Both the position numbers and the translations under genes were made by a program. This document shows positions 37,330 through 48,070 of a DNA stretch of 64,000 bases, in pieces. The stretch covers positions 1 through 64,000 of the forward strand of contig JBBELK010000111.1 of NCBI GenBank assembly GCA_037783545.1, written 5' to 3'. Source of the stretch: Henricia sp. BOLD:AAB3569 (lineage: Eukaryota; Echinodermata; Asteroidea; Spinulosida; Echinasteridae). Under the pieces are notes generated by a model that did no database searches, was not told where the DNA came from, and saw nothing but the letters and a program-made list of their open reading frames with translations. Within the stretch, counting starts at the first letter, position 1; each line of letters starts with the position of its first letter.

Positions 37330-37890
37330 ATAGACTATATACGCTCTACCGGCCGCTCGACACTGTATTATATGTATCATGTGATTGTAAATAAATGTGG
37401 CGTTCGACACGGGTCATGTTTAACCTCATTTCCTTGTTTTCTCTGACTCTTCACACTTTGCATTATCCTCCACGAGGAAGCAACTCAAACGCAAGTACCG
37501 GTAGTTGGTTTCTTCGAAGATTATTTTGTTATTGCCGCAAAAACGCAAAAATCTGAGAGATTCTCTCGCCCATATCAACACATAGAAACCCTTCAAATGA
37601 AGCCTACTGGCAGATTTGACTACAAATTGGAAAATACAGAATGTACATGTACATTTTCCAACAACAAGTGAAATCAACCGCGGCTGGTAAAAGCAACTTG
37701 CACTTTGCACTGGTTTCTCTGGCTGGACTTAAAACTTACTCGCAATATCATGTGATTTATCCGAACAAGAAATCTGGTTACGATAAATCATGTGCCCTTG
37801 ATTTCTTGAAAAATGCTCAAACAGCAAAATTTGATGTTCTTTTTCATGATCAATTTAGTTTATTATGGAAAGACTTTTAGAATTTCGAGA
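37330..37890 (+). repeat. Dispersed 0.6-kb repeat, copy 1
   Basis: It aligns along its length with 58940-59540 in the same orientation: both pass through TATACGCT, GGTGGCGTTCG or GTGGCGTTCGACACGGG, ATCTGAGAG, CATATCAACAC, GGCAGATTTG, CTACAAATTGGAAAATACAG and GACTTTTAGAAT. Copies differ by many substitutions, so it is an old family. An apparent 79-codon frame inside is not conserved in the other copy. Confidence 0.75.
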
Positions 37891-39700
37891 AAATACCCAA
37901 CAAAGTTTATAAAATTGTCCGTGCATTTGGAGTGTGGCACCAAAAAATAGAATTGTTATTATTATTTTTATTTGATGTCTTTATTTGAATACCAACATTT
38001 AGCTGTTAGTGCCAGTATTTAAAATTAGTCTGTACAATAATTAAACTTACACTTATTACCCCAGTCTGGCTTCCAGTGTTTTGTCAGTAATACGTACAAT
38101 ATGTGCACCCTCTGCGCTGGAGGCCTGTGTAATTTGTTTTCTTCTTTCCGAAACAGATTGGAAAAAAGCTTGGAAAGGCCATTACATGTAGTTCAGAAGG
38201 CACTCCGTATGCTGTGCAAGACCACACTAAACTATATTAAGGTGCAAAAATGTCCATATATAAATTACATTTATTTTTCAACTATGGGCAGATGGGTTGC
38301 CAATGTCTAAAATACAAATTTAAGATTTTGTTTGCGTTAAAAAGTAAATGCTTAAGAAACTTGTTCGGAGAAAAAAAATCAAATTAGCTTAGAACCACAT
38401 AAAATTCAAAAATAAAGGGGGGTTTGACCAATCTTGAATCTGAGTCATTACAACTGATACCGGTAGCTTTCAATAATTGATCACGTTCACAGACGCCATC
38501 TTCGTAGGAAAAAATGCTACTGCGTATTGAACGCCATAAAGTACACGCACGCACACGCTGAAACATGTTTCAAACACACACGTGTGTTGTTTGAACTTTG
38601 TTCGAAATACGGAGCAACCGATGCACGTCACAAAAAAATACGCCCAAAATCATGATGCAAGTGGCAATTTGTAGGAAGTGACGTCATTTGAATGTGATCA
38701 ATACCTTGGTTTTTGTGTGTGCTTGTTACAAGTTTACCTTTCATGTGCCTTGCCAAGTATGGCTAGTCTCTTCTTCTTGTCTGTTGTCTTATGTGTCCTC
38801 TGCAGATGTTGTGACAAATACTTGTACTTGTTTCCACACAGTGGACACATTCTTGAAATTCGCATGCCCTATAAAATTAAAACAGACACATTCAATGTAC
38901 ATGTACATATGTATGTCCACCAATGCAGCTCAATCTCTGCCAAACATCGTATGTTGTTATTGAGGACATTCAGATTTATATTGCATTATGTTTTTAAAAC
39001 AATGCCCACAATGATCCTCGTACACCCTGTTTACACTTGATCACGAACACCGAGCTCGGGATCAGCCCCGGATCATAAACTAAGTGTAAACGCTCTCGGG
39101 ACCAAATTAGCCCGGATCAGACCTCGAGATTTTGGTCTTGCGTTGACACCGTGTGTTAAGTCTATGGAGCAGGGCAGAAAAAGTTTAAGTATTTTCAAGG
39201 AAATTGTTCAATGTTTTTCACTCCTTAAATTAATTCCCTTCGAAATATTTACACGTTTTGGTGGTTATTAAGTCATCATAAGGAGAATAAGTGGCGACCA
39301 GTAAACGGAATTCTCTCCGACATTTACTTATTTTCCAGCAACTCAAATAGGGGTGCAGCAACTGGTACATATGTATGTGGCTCCACATCACAATTTAACA
39401 TTATATATTTTAGGGAATCGTAACAGAAAAAACTCTATAAAGCTCTTATCAACATAAAGTTCATTAATTTTCCAAGTCTCGGTCATTATTCCCTGCATTG
39501 TTTATACATTGGTCATATGCTCTCTGAATATAAAGCTCAAATTATTTCATTCCCTTGAAGAGCGCTATTTGACCCCTTTCGAACATGTGCAAATACGCCA
39601 TTTTATAAGTAAAAAAATGCTAAGTCAGTGTTGAAGCGATGTACGTGCGCGTTGTGTGTGCCTCTGGTGGGCGTTAAGCGATTTAATTCACCAATGGGAT
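37891..39700. other. No gene supported
   Basis: AT-rich non-coding DNA. At 39030-39100 TGTTTACACTTGATC and AAGTGTAAACG form a weak inverted pair that could be a transposon end. Several overlapping small frames near 38680-39040 run in different phases and look fortuitous. Confidence 0.45.
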
Positions 39701-39835
39701 TCTTAGTATAGCGTGTTACACATGTTTCGGACACACAAAACACCCACGCATATCGCTTCCATAATGATGCAGCATTATTGTGACTCCCAAAATGAAGTCA
39801 TTGGAAAGGGGTCAATAATGAGAGTTTACTGTACA

Positions 39836-40213
39836 TCAACTTACTGGCTTGTATTTACTACTGTGAGGATGTTGCTCTCTATCTTCACATTGGTCGTCGG
39901 TGTCTCTTTCTATCTCGTTCATGTCTTGGTACATGTATTGCTCATCACGTTCTTCCTCACCATGGGATTGCTCCACATCACTTTCTTCAATTTCATTGGG
40001 AGTGCTCTCCATCTCCTCTCCACTTTCCCACGAGATCTCCGATGCAGCATCATCCTCATCTGCATTCCATATTCCCTCCTCTCCCACAGGCATTTCCACG
40101 TCTGAAACATCTCTAATTCCATTCTCAATGGCATTCAATAGGGAAAATGCCTGTTGATGCATGTTCAGTAAAAGTTGGGAGAGAATCAATGTACAGGCCA
40201 TCAGTCTGACCAT
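39836..40213 (-). CDS. Possible 125-residue acidic protein
   Basis: An ATG-initiated frame has a hydrophobic N-terminal third (MVRLMACTLILSQLLL), a middle segment NAIENGIRDVSDVEM, and a strongly acidic C-terminal half rich in Glu and Asp. The bias toward GAG/GAT may inflate the frame. No domain recognised and no flanking splice pattern decided. It could be a first exon of an unknown host or transposon gene. Plus-strand frames over the same bases are shadows. Confidence 0.3.
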   Translation of the reverse strand: MVRLMACTLILSQLLLNMHQQAFSLLNAIENGIRDVSDVEMPVGEEGIWNADEDDAASEISWESGEEMESTPNEIEESDVEQSHGEEERDEQYMYQDMNEIERDTDDQCEDREQHPHSSKYKPVS

Positions 40214-41129
40214 TGCTGTTAAGTGTTAGTGTTACTGATGGCTGATGTCATTTTAAAGAAAAATAACAGGGTTGTAGTCGAGTAGTTTTTATCTAACTAC
40301 TGCTAAATATTTAGACACCCAAATACCATTTGAGTCCGAGAACTTTTATCAACCAAATTACAGGTTCAGGTTAGGGCGGACAGTTATTTCATAAACTTTT
40401 TTGCAGTGTTTGAAAATTTCGATACTGATCGTGTAGACTGGAGACAGAGATAGTGACTTGGAAAACAAATTATATTTTGAGTTAAAACCACTTTCACACA
40501 ACAAACAAGTTGCAACAAATTTTTAAAATACTTATGCTGCAAAAAATAATCAACCGGTTGCTGTTTTATGCTTGTTAAAATGCGTCAAATTTACATGCGG
40601 AATCATCAATGAAAATGAATAGACAATTGTAATGTGATGCAAAGCGCCCTCTTTAACACGAAGCACGCTATTTTTTTTTTGGTTAGTCTTAAATTCAAGA
40701 GTTATTATCACGTCCTTCAAGAGCAGACTAACACTGGGGCGCCATCAACTGACATTAAACAGCGGCGCCAAGTACAGCATGAGGGCGCTATAGGCATGGG
40801 CTTTATCCATGGTCATGTCCATATTGGTGTCTTGAATCAAGACTAGGTAGTTGACGACGCCCGCCAACTGCCAATTTTGGCAAAATTTTGGGATGGAAAA
40901 CGAGGAAAATCTCACCACAGCACATTTTGATTTGTGTGATATTTGGCACAGACATAAAGCAGGCCCAATAGACCTGAAACATAATGACGTCTCGCACGAA
41001 CTCTGAGACTCGTGCATGCACAAAAACATATAGGGGCCTAGGATCATGTGTATGACTAGACTGGTTCCCGTCCACATATTCCACACAGGAAAATATAAGG
41101 ACAGGTAAAGGGCGCTTCATCTTGATCTG
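40214..41129. other. No gene supported
   Basis: Non-coding. Overlapping minus-strand frames at 40745-41120 disagree in phase. Confidence 0.45.
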
Positions 41130-41255
41130 TAATTGGCCCGGTTTTTGACTTTTCTCAAAAGTTAGACTAAGTAAAGAGCTGATTTTTTACTCGGGTTGTT
41201 TTTCAATCACACAGGGAGATTACACTATTTGACCAATCATGTATACTGCCTTTAT
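41130..41255 (+). repeat. Tail fragment of the TTCGCCCC-family element
   Basis: CTTTTCTCAAAAGTTAGACT to ACCAATCATGTATACTGCC matches the right part of the full copy at 47640-48070 without its minisatellite core. Confidence 0.6.
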
Positions 41256-41539
41256 TTGAAATAAACACAATTTAAGAAAAATAAAGAATGTCTTTGGTCT
41301 TTGTCTTTTTGTCAGCGGTGCAGAAGTACATGTAAGTGTTTTGTGAAATTAATTTACCACTTTTGTGAAAATGTTACAAAAATTGCCAATATTCTACAAA
41401 ACCGGCCGAAAGTTTGAAATTCACAAAAACATGCGTTTTTCAACAAACTCGTCACCTTGTTTTCACAAAAGTTGTAAAAAATTCACAAAACTTTTCAGTT
41501 GATCAGCTGATTTCCTCATGTTTCCTCATATCCCATTGA

Positions 41540-41700
41540 AAATTGACTTCATGCACTAAATCTATGGAACATATGGCATAAAAATTCAAAGAAAAACATT
41601 ACATTTTCACCCCTAAATTCATGTTTCCTCGCCATATTTACACTTTCTCAGTGGGGTGTTATGTCATATTATGAAGGATTAGTGGCGCGGGTGTATGGTA
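41540..41700 (+). repeat. Dispersed repeat shared with 49130-49285
   Basis: Both copies contain TGCACTAAT or TGCACTAAA, CTACGGAACAT or CTATGGAACAT, GGCATAAAAA or GACATAAAAA, and end with GTCATA..GGAAGAATTAGTAGCG or the equivalent GGATTAGTGGCG. Diverged old family. Confidence 0.55.
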
Positions 41701-42069
41701 TTTATACGGAAAATAAAAGAAAAATCCTGCATTTTCCTCTTTTTTTGTAATGACACACACACATTTACTAAAAAACACGTACCGTGTACAACGAATACGG
41801 TTTAGTATACTGTGCATGTATGCCATATACACTGTATACAGTATATATAATTGACCTCAGCTGCCGGCCAGCTAGCGCGCGTACAGATGGTGTCGGATTA
41901 CAACTACCAGTACTTGATTTGCGCACATATCAAACGGCTGTTGTATTAAAAGAAACGTAAACATGAAACAGTGCCTGCTTATTCCTGCAGTAATGTATTT
42001 TATCGCAAGAGGGCGCTAGTACAAAAACTCGCCTCGACATTTTGTTTCACACAATTTCGGAAGAAAAAC

Positions 42070-42220
42070 GACACGGTTTTTCACTGTTTTCTCAAAAGTT
42101 TGACGAGGTATGGAGCTAAATTTTACTGAGGTTGGTTTTATTAATGCATATCTTTATTCATACAGGAAGATGACACTATATGACACTGTTTGTAAGGGCT
42201 TACCAATGATGTATACTGCC
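42070..42220 (+). repeat. Tail fragment of the TTCGCCCC-family element
   Basis: TTTTCTCAAAAGTTTGACGA through GAGGTTGGTTTTATTAATGC to TGTATACTGCC matches 47970-48070. Its right edge joins a TAAAGGTACACACCGGCC segment. Confidence 0.6.
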
Positions 42221-42420
42221 TTTAAAGGTACACACCGGCCTACTGTTCTTTAGTGAAACATCATCTTGACAATACTTTTTTGATGGTCCTTGTGAAAAAG
42301 ATCCTCAAAGTGTCCCGTAATTACCCACAGAAGCTTAAAATTAATTTTTAAAAATGTGAATAGTCGAGTTATACGCTTTACCAGCCGTTCACTATCGCGC
42401 GAGACTCACGACTTTGTCGG
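42221..42420 (+). repeat. 5' part of the 58803-59540 repeat
   Basis: It starts TAAAGGTACACACCGGCCTA exactly as at 58803, retains GATGGTC, TTGTGA and the ATACGCTTTACCAGCCG landmark, then diverges. Confidence 0.6.
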
Positions 42421-43071
42421 AAACGATTCGCTCTTCACTTGGAAGCTTTTTGCTTTGGATATCTTTCATTTTCTGCTGAGGATTTCACTGGACAGCCTGG
42501 ACGACCGAATGGTTTTCCGTTTTCTGTAGAGGAGCTGACATTCATGGTTTGTCTTCATTCACGAAGTAGTACAATTGTAGTTCCACGGCATTGTACCGGT
42601 TTTGGGCGGGCAACGTGTGTGTGCCGTGGGGCTAAATGTCACATTGTCCGTTAGACTGTCCACGGTGGAACTCGTTTCGGTTCCTCGGACTTTGTGTCAA
42701 AATGTTATGTTCGATTTTTCAGAGGTGTAAAAAAAAAAAAATGCCAGGATTCTTGCAATTTCAACGTATTTGTTTTACTGCAATGTCTTTGTTCTTAATT
42801 ACAGCAACATGTATTTTCACATAAAAAAACATTAACCTCTAAAAACAGTCAACATTTATATGTAAAATTACAGGAATTTCTTTTTTACATTGCGAGATTA
42901 TAGAGCGCATTTACTGAGGGAGGTAATCGTTCCCGGTACGCTTCAGTACAGTTATCCATTCAGCGAAACGGCGAGCCTCAAAGGCACCGGCTCGTCAGCA
43001 ATGCGCGCGCGCCAAATGCGTGTCCCGAAATACGCAGCTCTAAGCCTTTGCTATGGAGCCTGTGCCTTTAA
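42421..43071. other. No gene supported
   Basis: A 71-codon plus frame at 42439-42654 has no domain or splice support. Confidence 0.4.
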
Positions 43072-43524
43072 GGGTGCACCCTAATAAATAGGGAGAGATC
43101 CGTGCGCCGAGCTCATGAATATTTTGTATGCTCTCAAATGCTTCTTTATTGGAGAGAGAGAGAGAGAGAGAGAGTTGCGAGCTGAACGAGTGTGGTCTTG
43201 TGTACAATATGGCCATCGTCGTGATGTGGGGTATTTTTTCTTCTAAATATAAACATTTTGGACAATGTATCTCCTAAAAGTGGCCCTATTTTGCCCAGTA
43301 GCGTATGTGCCTTTGTTCCAAGGTGGACGCTGGTCTGTTCAGCAATTTTCACTGTTGCAGGGGTAGTTTTGTTTCAATGGAAAATTGAACAGAATTGAAA
43401 AGATGAGACTTCAATGAGTATTTTGGTTGTTGTCCTGAGAAGCTGGGAGAGTTGTCAGTATTTTAAAATGATTTTTGAAAATTGGGCATTTAGCATTGGT
43501 TCATATATGGGAGCCCTATTTAAT
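43072..43524 (+). repeat. Dispersed repeat, plus copy
   Basis: It matches the reverse complement of 60491-60950 over its length: GGTGCACCC, AGATCCGTGCG, GTGGGGTATT, the GCAGGGGTAGTTTTGTTTC block, GAAAATTGGGCATTTAGCAT. A (GA)n run occupies 43151-43174 in this copy only. Confidence 0.8.
43151..43174 (+). repeat. (GA)12 microsatellite
   Basis: Uninterrupted GA dinucleotides. Confidence 0.95.
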
Positions 43525-44364
43525 TGGGTATACCCAGCAGAATTCCTTGAATGTTTGAAACACAATGGGGGAACAATGGTAAGGGAGCCGCCCTCGGCCC
43601 CATATCGTGCTGTATGCGCTGCCGTTACTAAACTTTATTAAAACCAATCGTTATCGTTTGGACATCGAAAGGCTACATCGTTATATTCCGACAATTACCA
43701 AACGCAATTACCTAAGGAGGAGAAGCCTTGACAATGCCGAAGATGTTTAATTTTCTCAAAGTACATGGGAGTTGTCCATAGGAGACGTTCACCTCTGCTT
43801 GTACTTTTGCATATCGAAGCTTGAATCTCTATACCCAGCACGATATGTGACATAGCGACTCTCTCCCCCTCACGTCCCTATACCACAATACATTATTTCC
43901 GTTTGTTAACGCACCAAACCCCCAACTTAAAAAGAAATTCCTTTATAATTCCTTATATGTTTAAGGCACAATGGGGAACAAGTACAGGGTGTATAAAAAA
44001 AGAGTACACAGTCATAAAATTGCGCCGAAAAATGAAGATGTAAAACAGGATCAAGGAGCATGAGAGGTCAATTTGACATGTCCTTTCTTTGCTATCAGTT
44101 TTTCGGAATGTTTAGCTAGCGCCTTCCGTCCTCCACGTGACCGTCTTTTTCTGCACACAGATTTACACGTTTAGTGTAACACCAAATGCACGCCCAATCA
44201 TAGCTCTGTTCTGCCTGATAAGGGCGACTTTGTACTTAATCGTCTCTCCAGTTCATCTAGTTTCATGAGTAGTGAAGAGCATCCAGTGATGTTAGGTTTG
44301 GTAATGTTTTAAAATGGACTTGGAAATGGCCCCCTCAAGATCACCAGACCCAACACCACCGGTC
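43525..44364. other. No gene seen
   Basis: Contains fragments resembling one another (AAACACAATGGGGGAACAA near 43560, GGCACAATGGGGAACAAGT near 43963) and TATACCCAGCA words. Probably repeat debris. Confidence 0.45.
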
Positions 44365-44367
44365 TTA

Positions 44368-44528
44368 AGCGGGCCTCCCACTGTGCGATTTTTGCCACGA
44401 ATTTCCTACGAATTGGTACGATTTGGTGAGATTACCAGAGACTGTCTAAAGACTCTACACACAATCGTACCAAATCGTACCTAATTGTTGGAAATTCGTG
44501 GCAAAAATTGCATAGTGGGAGGCCCGCT
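44368..44528. mobile_element. 161-bp hairpin MITE with TTA target duplication, copy 1
   Basis: The element is a near-complete palindrome with termini AGCGGGCCTCCCACT and AGTGGGAGGCCCGCT, flanked on both sides by TTA (44365-44367, 44529-44531). A 3-bp TTA/TAA duplication is typical of PIF/Harbinger elements. The second copy at 59716-59873 has the same termini and TTA flanks. Confidence 0.82.
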
Positions 44529-44531
44529 TTA

Positions 44532-45115
44532 GACGATTTTGGATATGAACCTTTACGATTTTAAATCGTAAGTACTCGTAAGGGCATTCGTAAACATTCA
44601 TCAAGACATTCGTAAACATTATTAAACGATCGTAATAATTCGTCTTGGTCGCAAAGTCATTACGAGACTTTTGGAATGTTAACAGATGTCGTGAACGGTC
44701 GTCGCAACCGGTCTTAAGATATCGTAATAAAGTCGTAATGTGTCTTACCAAGGTCATAAATAATCCTAATGCCATCGTAAAGGTTCTTCACCAATCTTTC
44801 AGCACTATTTCAATTCGAACTTTTAAGATCTTTTAAGTTTTCTTTACGATTTGATCCGAATTTAATTAAGTCACATGATCGTCATAATTTTCAGAAAACT
44901 GCGACAGAGAATCGCTTCCAGGTCGCCAAAAATCGTAAATAATCGCAAGCGATCGTAATGGCATCGCATACAATCTCACAAATTCGGGATGCATCGTATA
45001 ACGTCGCAATCTAATCGAAAACATTCGCAAAGTGTCGTATCAGTGTCGCAGAGCTTCTTATCAAAATCGTTTCCACTTTTACAATCATCGTAATGATGGT
45101 TTAATCGGGGTCGTA
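44532..45115. repeat. Region dense in TCGTAA/TCGCAA motifs
   Basis: Words such as ATCGTAA, TTCGTAA and ATCGCAA, in both orientations, occur every 15-25 bp for almost 600 bp. This resembles the subterminal repeat arrays of DNA transposons that bind transposase. No ORF, and the termini were not identified. Confidence 0.5.
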
Positions 45116-45229
45116 GGCCTAAGTAAGGATGGGACATTTACCCCAGAAAAAAAAAGAAAAACCGGTTTGCCGAACGTTTAAACGAAACCTATTTTTAAAG
45201 AATTTACGATAGTTTTTAGAGGGTTATTT

Positions 45230-45560
45230 GTAACGAGTAGTGGGTATGAAGCGGGATTCCAAATCAGAGGTTGTGGGTTCAAGCCCCACTATGACCAACG
45301 TGCCTGTGTCCCTGGGCAAGGCACTTAATCCCAGTTGCGACATTTAAGCGACATTTAAGGGGCTGTTACGGGGAATGCCACACTCTAACTGCTGGAGGGG
45401 TGTTTGCCTTGGCTAGCTAGGTAACCGCCCAGTCGATACAGTTATAATAATTAAATTAGTCGCCATCTTAGTCGCTTACTTTGTTCCTTGAGGGCATGCC
45501 TAGGGTGGCTTAAGCTTTGTTGAGCATTGCTCGACAGAACAACAAAATACCTACCCAACA
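45230..45560 (+). mobile_element. tRNA-derived SINE
   Basis: The tRNA-like head has a B box GGTTCAAGCCC after GGATTCCAAATCAGAGG. It is followed by the conserved SINE-core-like CCCTGGGCAAGGCACTTAAT and a body ending near GTTGAGCATTGCTCGACAGA. The AACAACAAAATACC tail marks the probable 3' end. Confidence 0.75.
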
Positions 45561-45689
45561 CCAAACCATTCATATGTCACGGACGTTAGAGGGCGCAGTA
45601 GGCCACGTGACTCTTGTCTGGTTCCCAGACCTAAAGATTCTGTCTATAGAGATTCGTTCATCGTGACCAACTCGACTTCCAAGTTGAGT

Positions 45690-45764
45690 CAACTCGACCA
45701 TTTACCAACACCGCTGTGTATACACAGTGCACAACGGTCGAGTTAGTAAAATGGTCGAGTTGAC
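45690..45764. repeat. Hairpin with GGTCGAGTT arms
   Basis: CAACTCGACCATTTA and TAAAATGGTCGAGTTGAC face each other across about 42 bp. Related GGTCGAGTT words cluster at 63936-63966. Confidence 0.55.
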
Positions 45765-46007
45765 CTTCACCCATATGGGGTACGGGAACCAGTGCAGCTT
45801 TTTCTACCGTCGCATCGCGGTGAGTATCTGTTCCGGTCGCGTAATTTTTTTTCCCAGGATGGTTAAGGGAAGATTGCTCCTGATTGGCCTAACCACATGC
45901 ATATATTGCATACTGAAGTGTTTTGTTGATTGCTGTCACTTAACACAACTGCGTGGTTCGAGAGTTAGACTATAGGTCTTTCCTCAATTAATGAAGAAAA
46001 AAACTAC

Positions 46008-46082
46008 GAGAAAGGAGATTCGAACCCACAATCTCTCGATTAATAGTCCCACGTCTTAACCACTAGACTACCAAACAACTCG
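46008..46082 (-). ncRNA. tRNA-like sequence on the minus strand
   Basis: Read on the minus strand: A-box-like TAGTCTAGTGGTTAAGA, then B box GGTTCGAATCTCC, then a seven-T terminator. The anticodon stem pairs poorly, so it is a tRNA-derived SINE head or pseudogene, not a confident tRNA. Confidence 0.5.
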
Positions 46083-46405
46083 ACAAACCCTTAAATTTTC
46101 TTTCTTATATCCCTTTTATTTAATAACTCTTGAGGGCGCTATATAGACAATATGAATATTCATTTACAATGCACCAATCAAAAGCAGAGAATATTCTCAA
46201 TGGCCTTTACCATCCTGGGAAAAAAAATTACGCGTTCCGGTCCAGCATGGTCGGATTTAGAGCAATCTGCGCCACAAAAATCTGCACGTGGTTCCTTTTT
46301 TTAATGATTGACTACTAGAGATACGACAGATGACCAAGGAATCCAGTAGGATGATACAATAGAGAGTGAGTAGCACGCATTTTAAGAAGAAATAGGCATT
46401 CGAAA

Positions 46406-46435
46406 ATGTCTAGTTGGGATGTACCGTATAGACAG
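46406..46435 (+). CDS. Speculative first coding exon
   Basis: The reading is ATG plus nine codons (MSSWDVPYRQ), then donor CAG/GTAAGG, with a compatible exon 133 bp later. This is short and unsupported by any domain, but start, donor, acceptor and phase all agree. The combined product would be 40 residues. It could equally be part of a longer untranslated leader. Confidence 0.22.
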
Positions 46436-46568
46436 GTAAGGTACTGAACTCAACCTTGTTCGTATCTCTGCGGATCCGTTTATCGACTTTGTTATGTTGT
46501 TGATGGAGCGAGCGTTTTGGGAGATCTGTGTGTGTTGCCGTGAGTTTCTAAGTCGTCGTCCTTTTTAG

Positions 46569-46661
46569 ACATCGCTGGATAATCCCCGATATCAACAGAG
46601 CTGCATCTATAAAGTGAAGAAATGCGGACGAAAGGCCTGGGAGGCGTCAAGAACAGACTGA
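46569..46661 (+). CDS. Speculative second exon of the same small gene
   Basis: Acceptor CGTCGTCCTTTTTAG is followed in phase 0 by 30 codons beginning TSLDNPRYQQSCIYKVKKCG and ending RKAWEASRTD before TGA. A further strong donor-like CTATGTAAGTAT lies at 46757, which would be 3' to the stop. The other two frames close quickly. Confidence 0.22.
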   Translation, partial: TSLDNPRYQQSCIYKVKKCGRKAWEASRTD

Positions 46662-47261
46662 AAACATCCATATTGAGGGCTGCACTCCAGACTATCCACG
46701 CAGCGTAACAGTCAAAGTGTTCGGAACAAGACCGATCAACCGAGTCCAAGATCCTATGTAAGTATATATAAGCATCCAAATAGGTAAGAATTTACAAGTC
46801 GGACATCTCTATTAAAGACATATTAGTTATTATAGTAGTGCAGATCTAAATAGAAAAAAACAATTTGGCAGGACAAAATAGAAATGACGTTGATCATGGC
46901 TTAAGACATTGTGTACAAAACACATGAGACCTGCGGAAAAGTGTTTTCCTAAGAATATCTATATTATGTATCCCATGCTTAATTTGTTTCCCCTATTATG
47001 CACTTACTGATGCTTAAAAGGTCATTAAACAATATTAATGATCAACTTCTCAATCCTTACTGTCCGACTTGTAGATCCTTTCCTAATTCTGTCTGTATTA
47101 TACGTGTAATTACAATTTAATGTAAATCAATTTAATGGAAAGGAATACATGTACAGTATTGTTAAAAGAAATACATGTATCCCCCCCAAAAAAATTGCGC
47201 CCTCTCCTTTTGTTCCGCCATACTTTAAAAAAGCCAATGGATTTTGCTGCAGTTTACGTGA
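46662..47261. other. No gene seen
   Basis: AT-rich, no supported feature. Confidence 0.5.
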
Positions 47262-47396
47262 ATGAATTTCTAGTGAGATGTTAAAGTGCGCCATGCACGT
47301 TGGGGGATGAATTTCCAGTGAGTTGTTGAAGTGCGCCATGCACGTTAGGGGATGAATTTCAAGTGAGTTGTCGAAGTGCGCCTTGCACGTTGGGGG
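47262..47396 (+). repeat. Three tandem copies of a 45-bp unit
   Basis: Units start at 47262, 47307 and 47352 with ATGAATTTC, contain GTGAG and AGTGCGCC, and end GCACGTTGGGGG or GCACGTTAGGGG. Confidence 0.9.
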
Positions 47397-47639
47397 ACAT
47401 CATCACCGCTATATAGATCATTAATGTCGGTTGAATAGTAAAAGAGAATGGGATAACTTTATTTCCAATTTTTCTCCCTTTACGTCACTGCTTAACCATT
47501 CAGTACAACGGTGAACAATTAGTGACCCTTTTACTCTTCCAGATTTATAATTTTGGGATGAGAGAAAAAAATCGTATAGATCCCTAGCCGGTCTAAAACG
47601 TACAATTAATTGAAAGGCAGTATACATCATTTCGTAATC

Positions 47640-48070
47640 TCGAAAATTAGAAATGTTCACATATTTACGCCTAACTTACACAATATAAACATGATGACCG
47701 TAGAAAACCTCCCCTGAAATGGTTTTGTCTGAGGTGCTATAGTCTTTGAAAAATTAGTAAAACAATTAGTTTTCGTCTCAAGAGACGAAAATTCAATTCG
47801 CCCTAAAACCATTTCGCCCCCAAACCATTTCACTCGAGTGCCATTTCGCCCGAAATCACTTCGTCCAAACACTCCATCGCCCAAATGCTACTTCGCCCCA
47901 AAACCACTTCGTGCACAGGCCGTGGTTCAGGACGAAATGGTTTTGGGGCGAAATGACTGCAAACCCTTTTTGACTGTTTTCTGAAATGTTAGACGAAGTA
48001 CGGAGCTGGTTTTCGCTCAGGTTGGTTTTAATAAAACTATTTGTAACAGTTTACCAATCATGTATACTAT
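47640..48070 (+). mobile_element. TTCGCCCC-family element, full copy 1
   Basis: Left end TAGAAATGTTCACA, then TTACACAATATAAACATGAT and a block of diverged 17-20-bp repeats of the form CATTTCGCCCCAAAAC (47795-47955), then GACGAAGTACGGAGCTGG and the tail ACCAATCATGTATAC. No ORF; a non-autonomous element with a minisatellite core. Confidence 0.75.

Noticed and set aside
37641-37880. 79-codon plus frame
   Set aside because: Falls in a dispersed repeat whose other copy (58940-59540) does not preserve the frame.
40745-41120. Two overlapping minus frames of 105-113 codons
   Set aside because: They overlap in different phases with no domain, splice pattern or start context.
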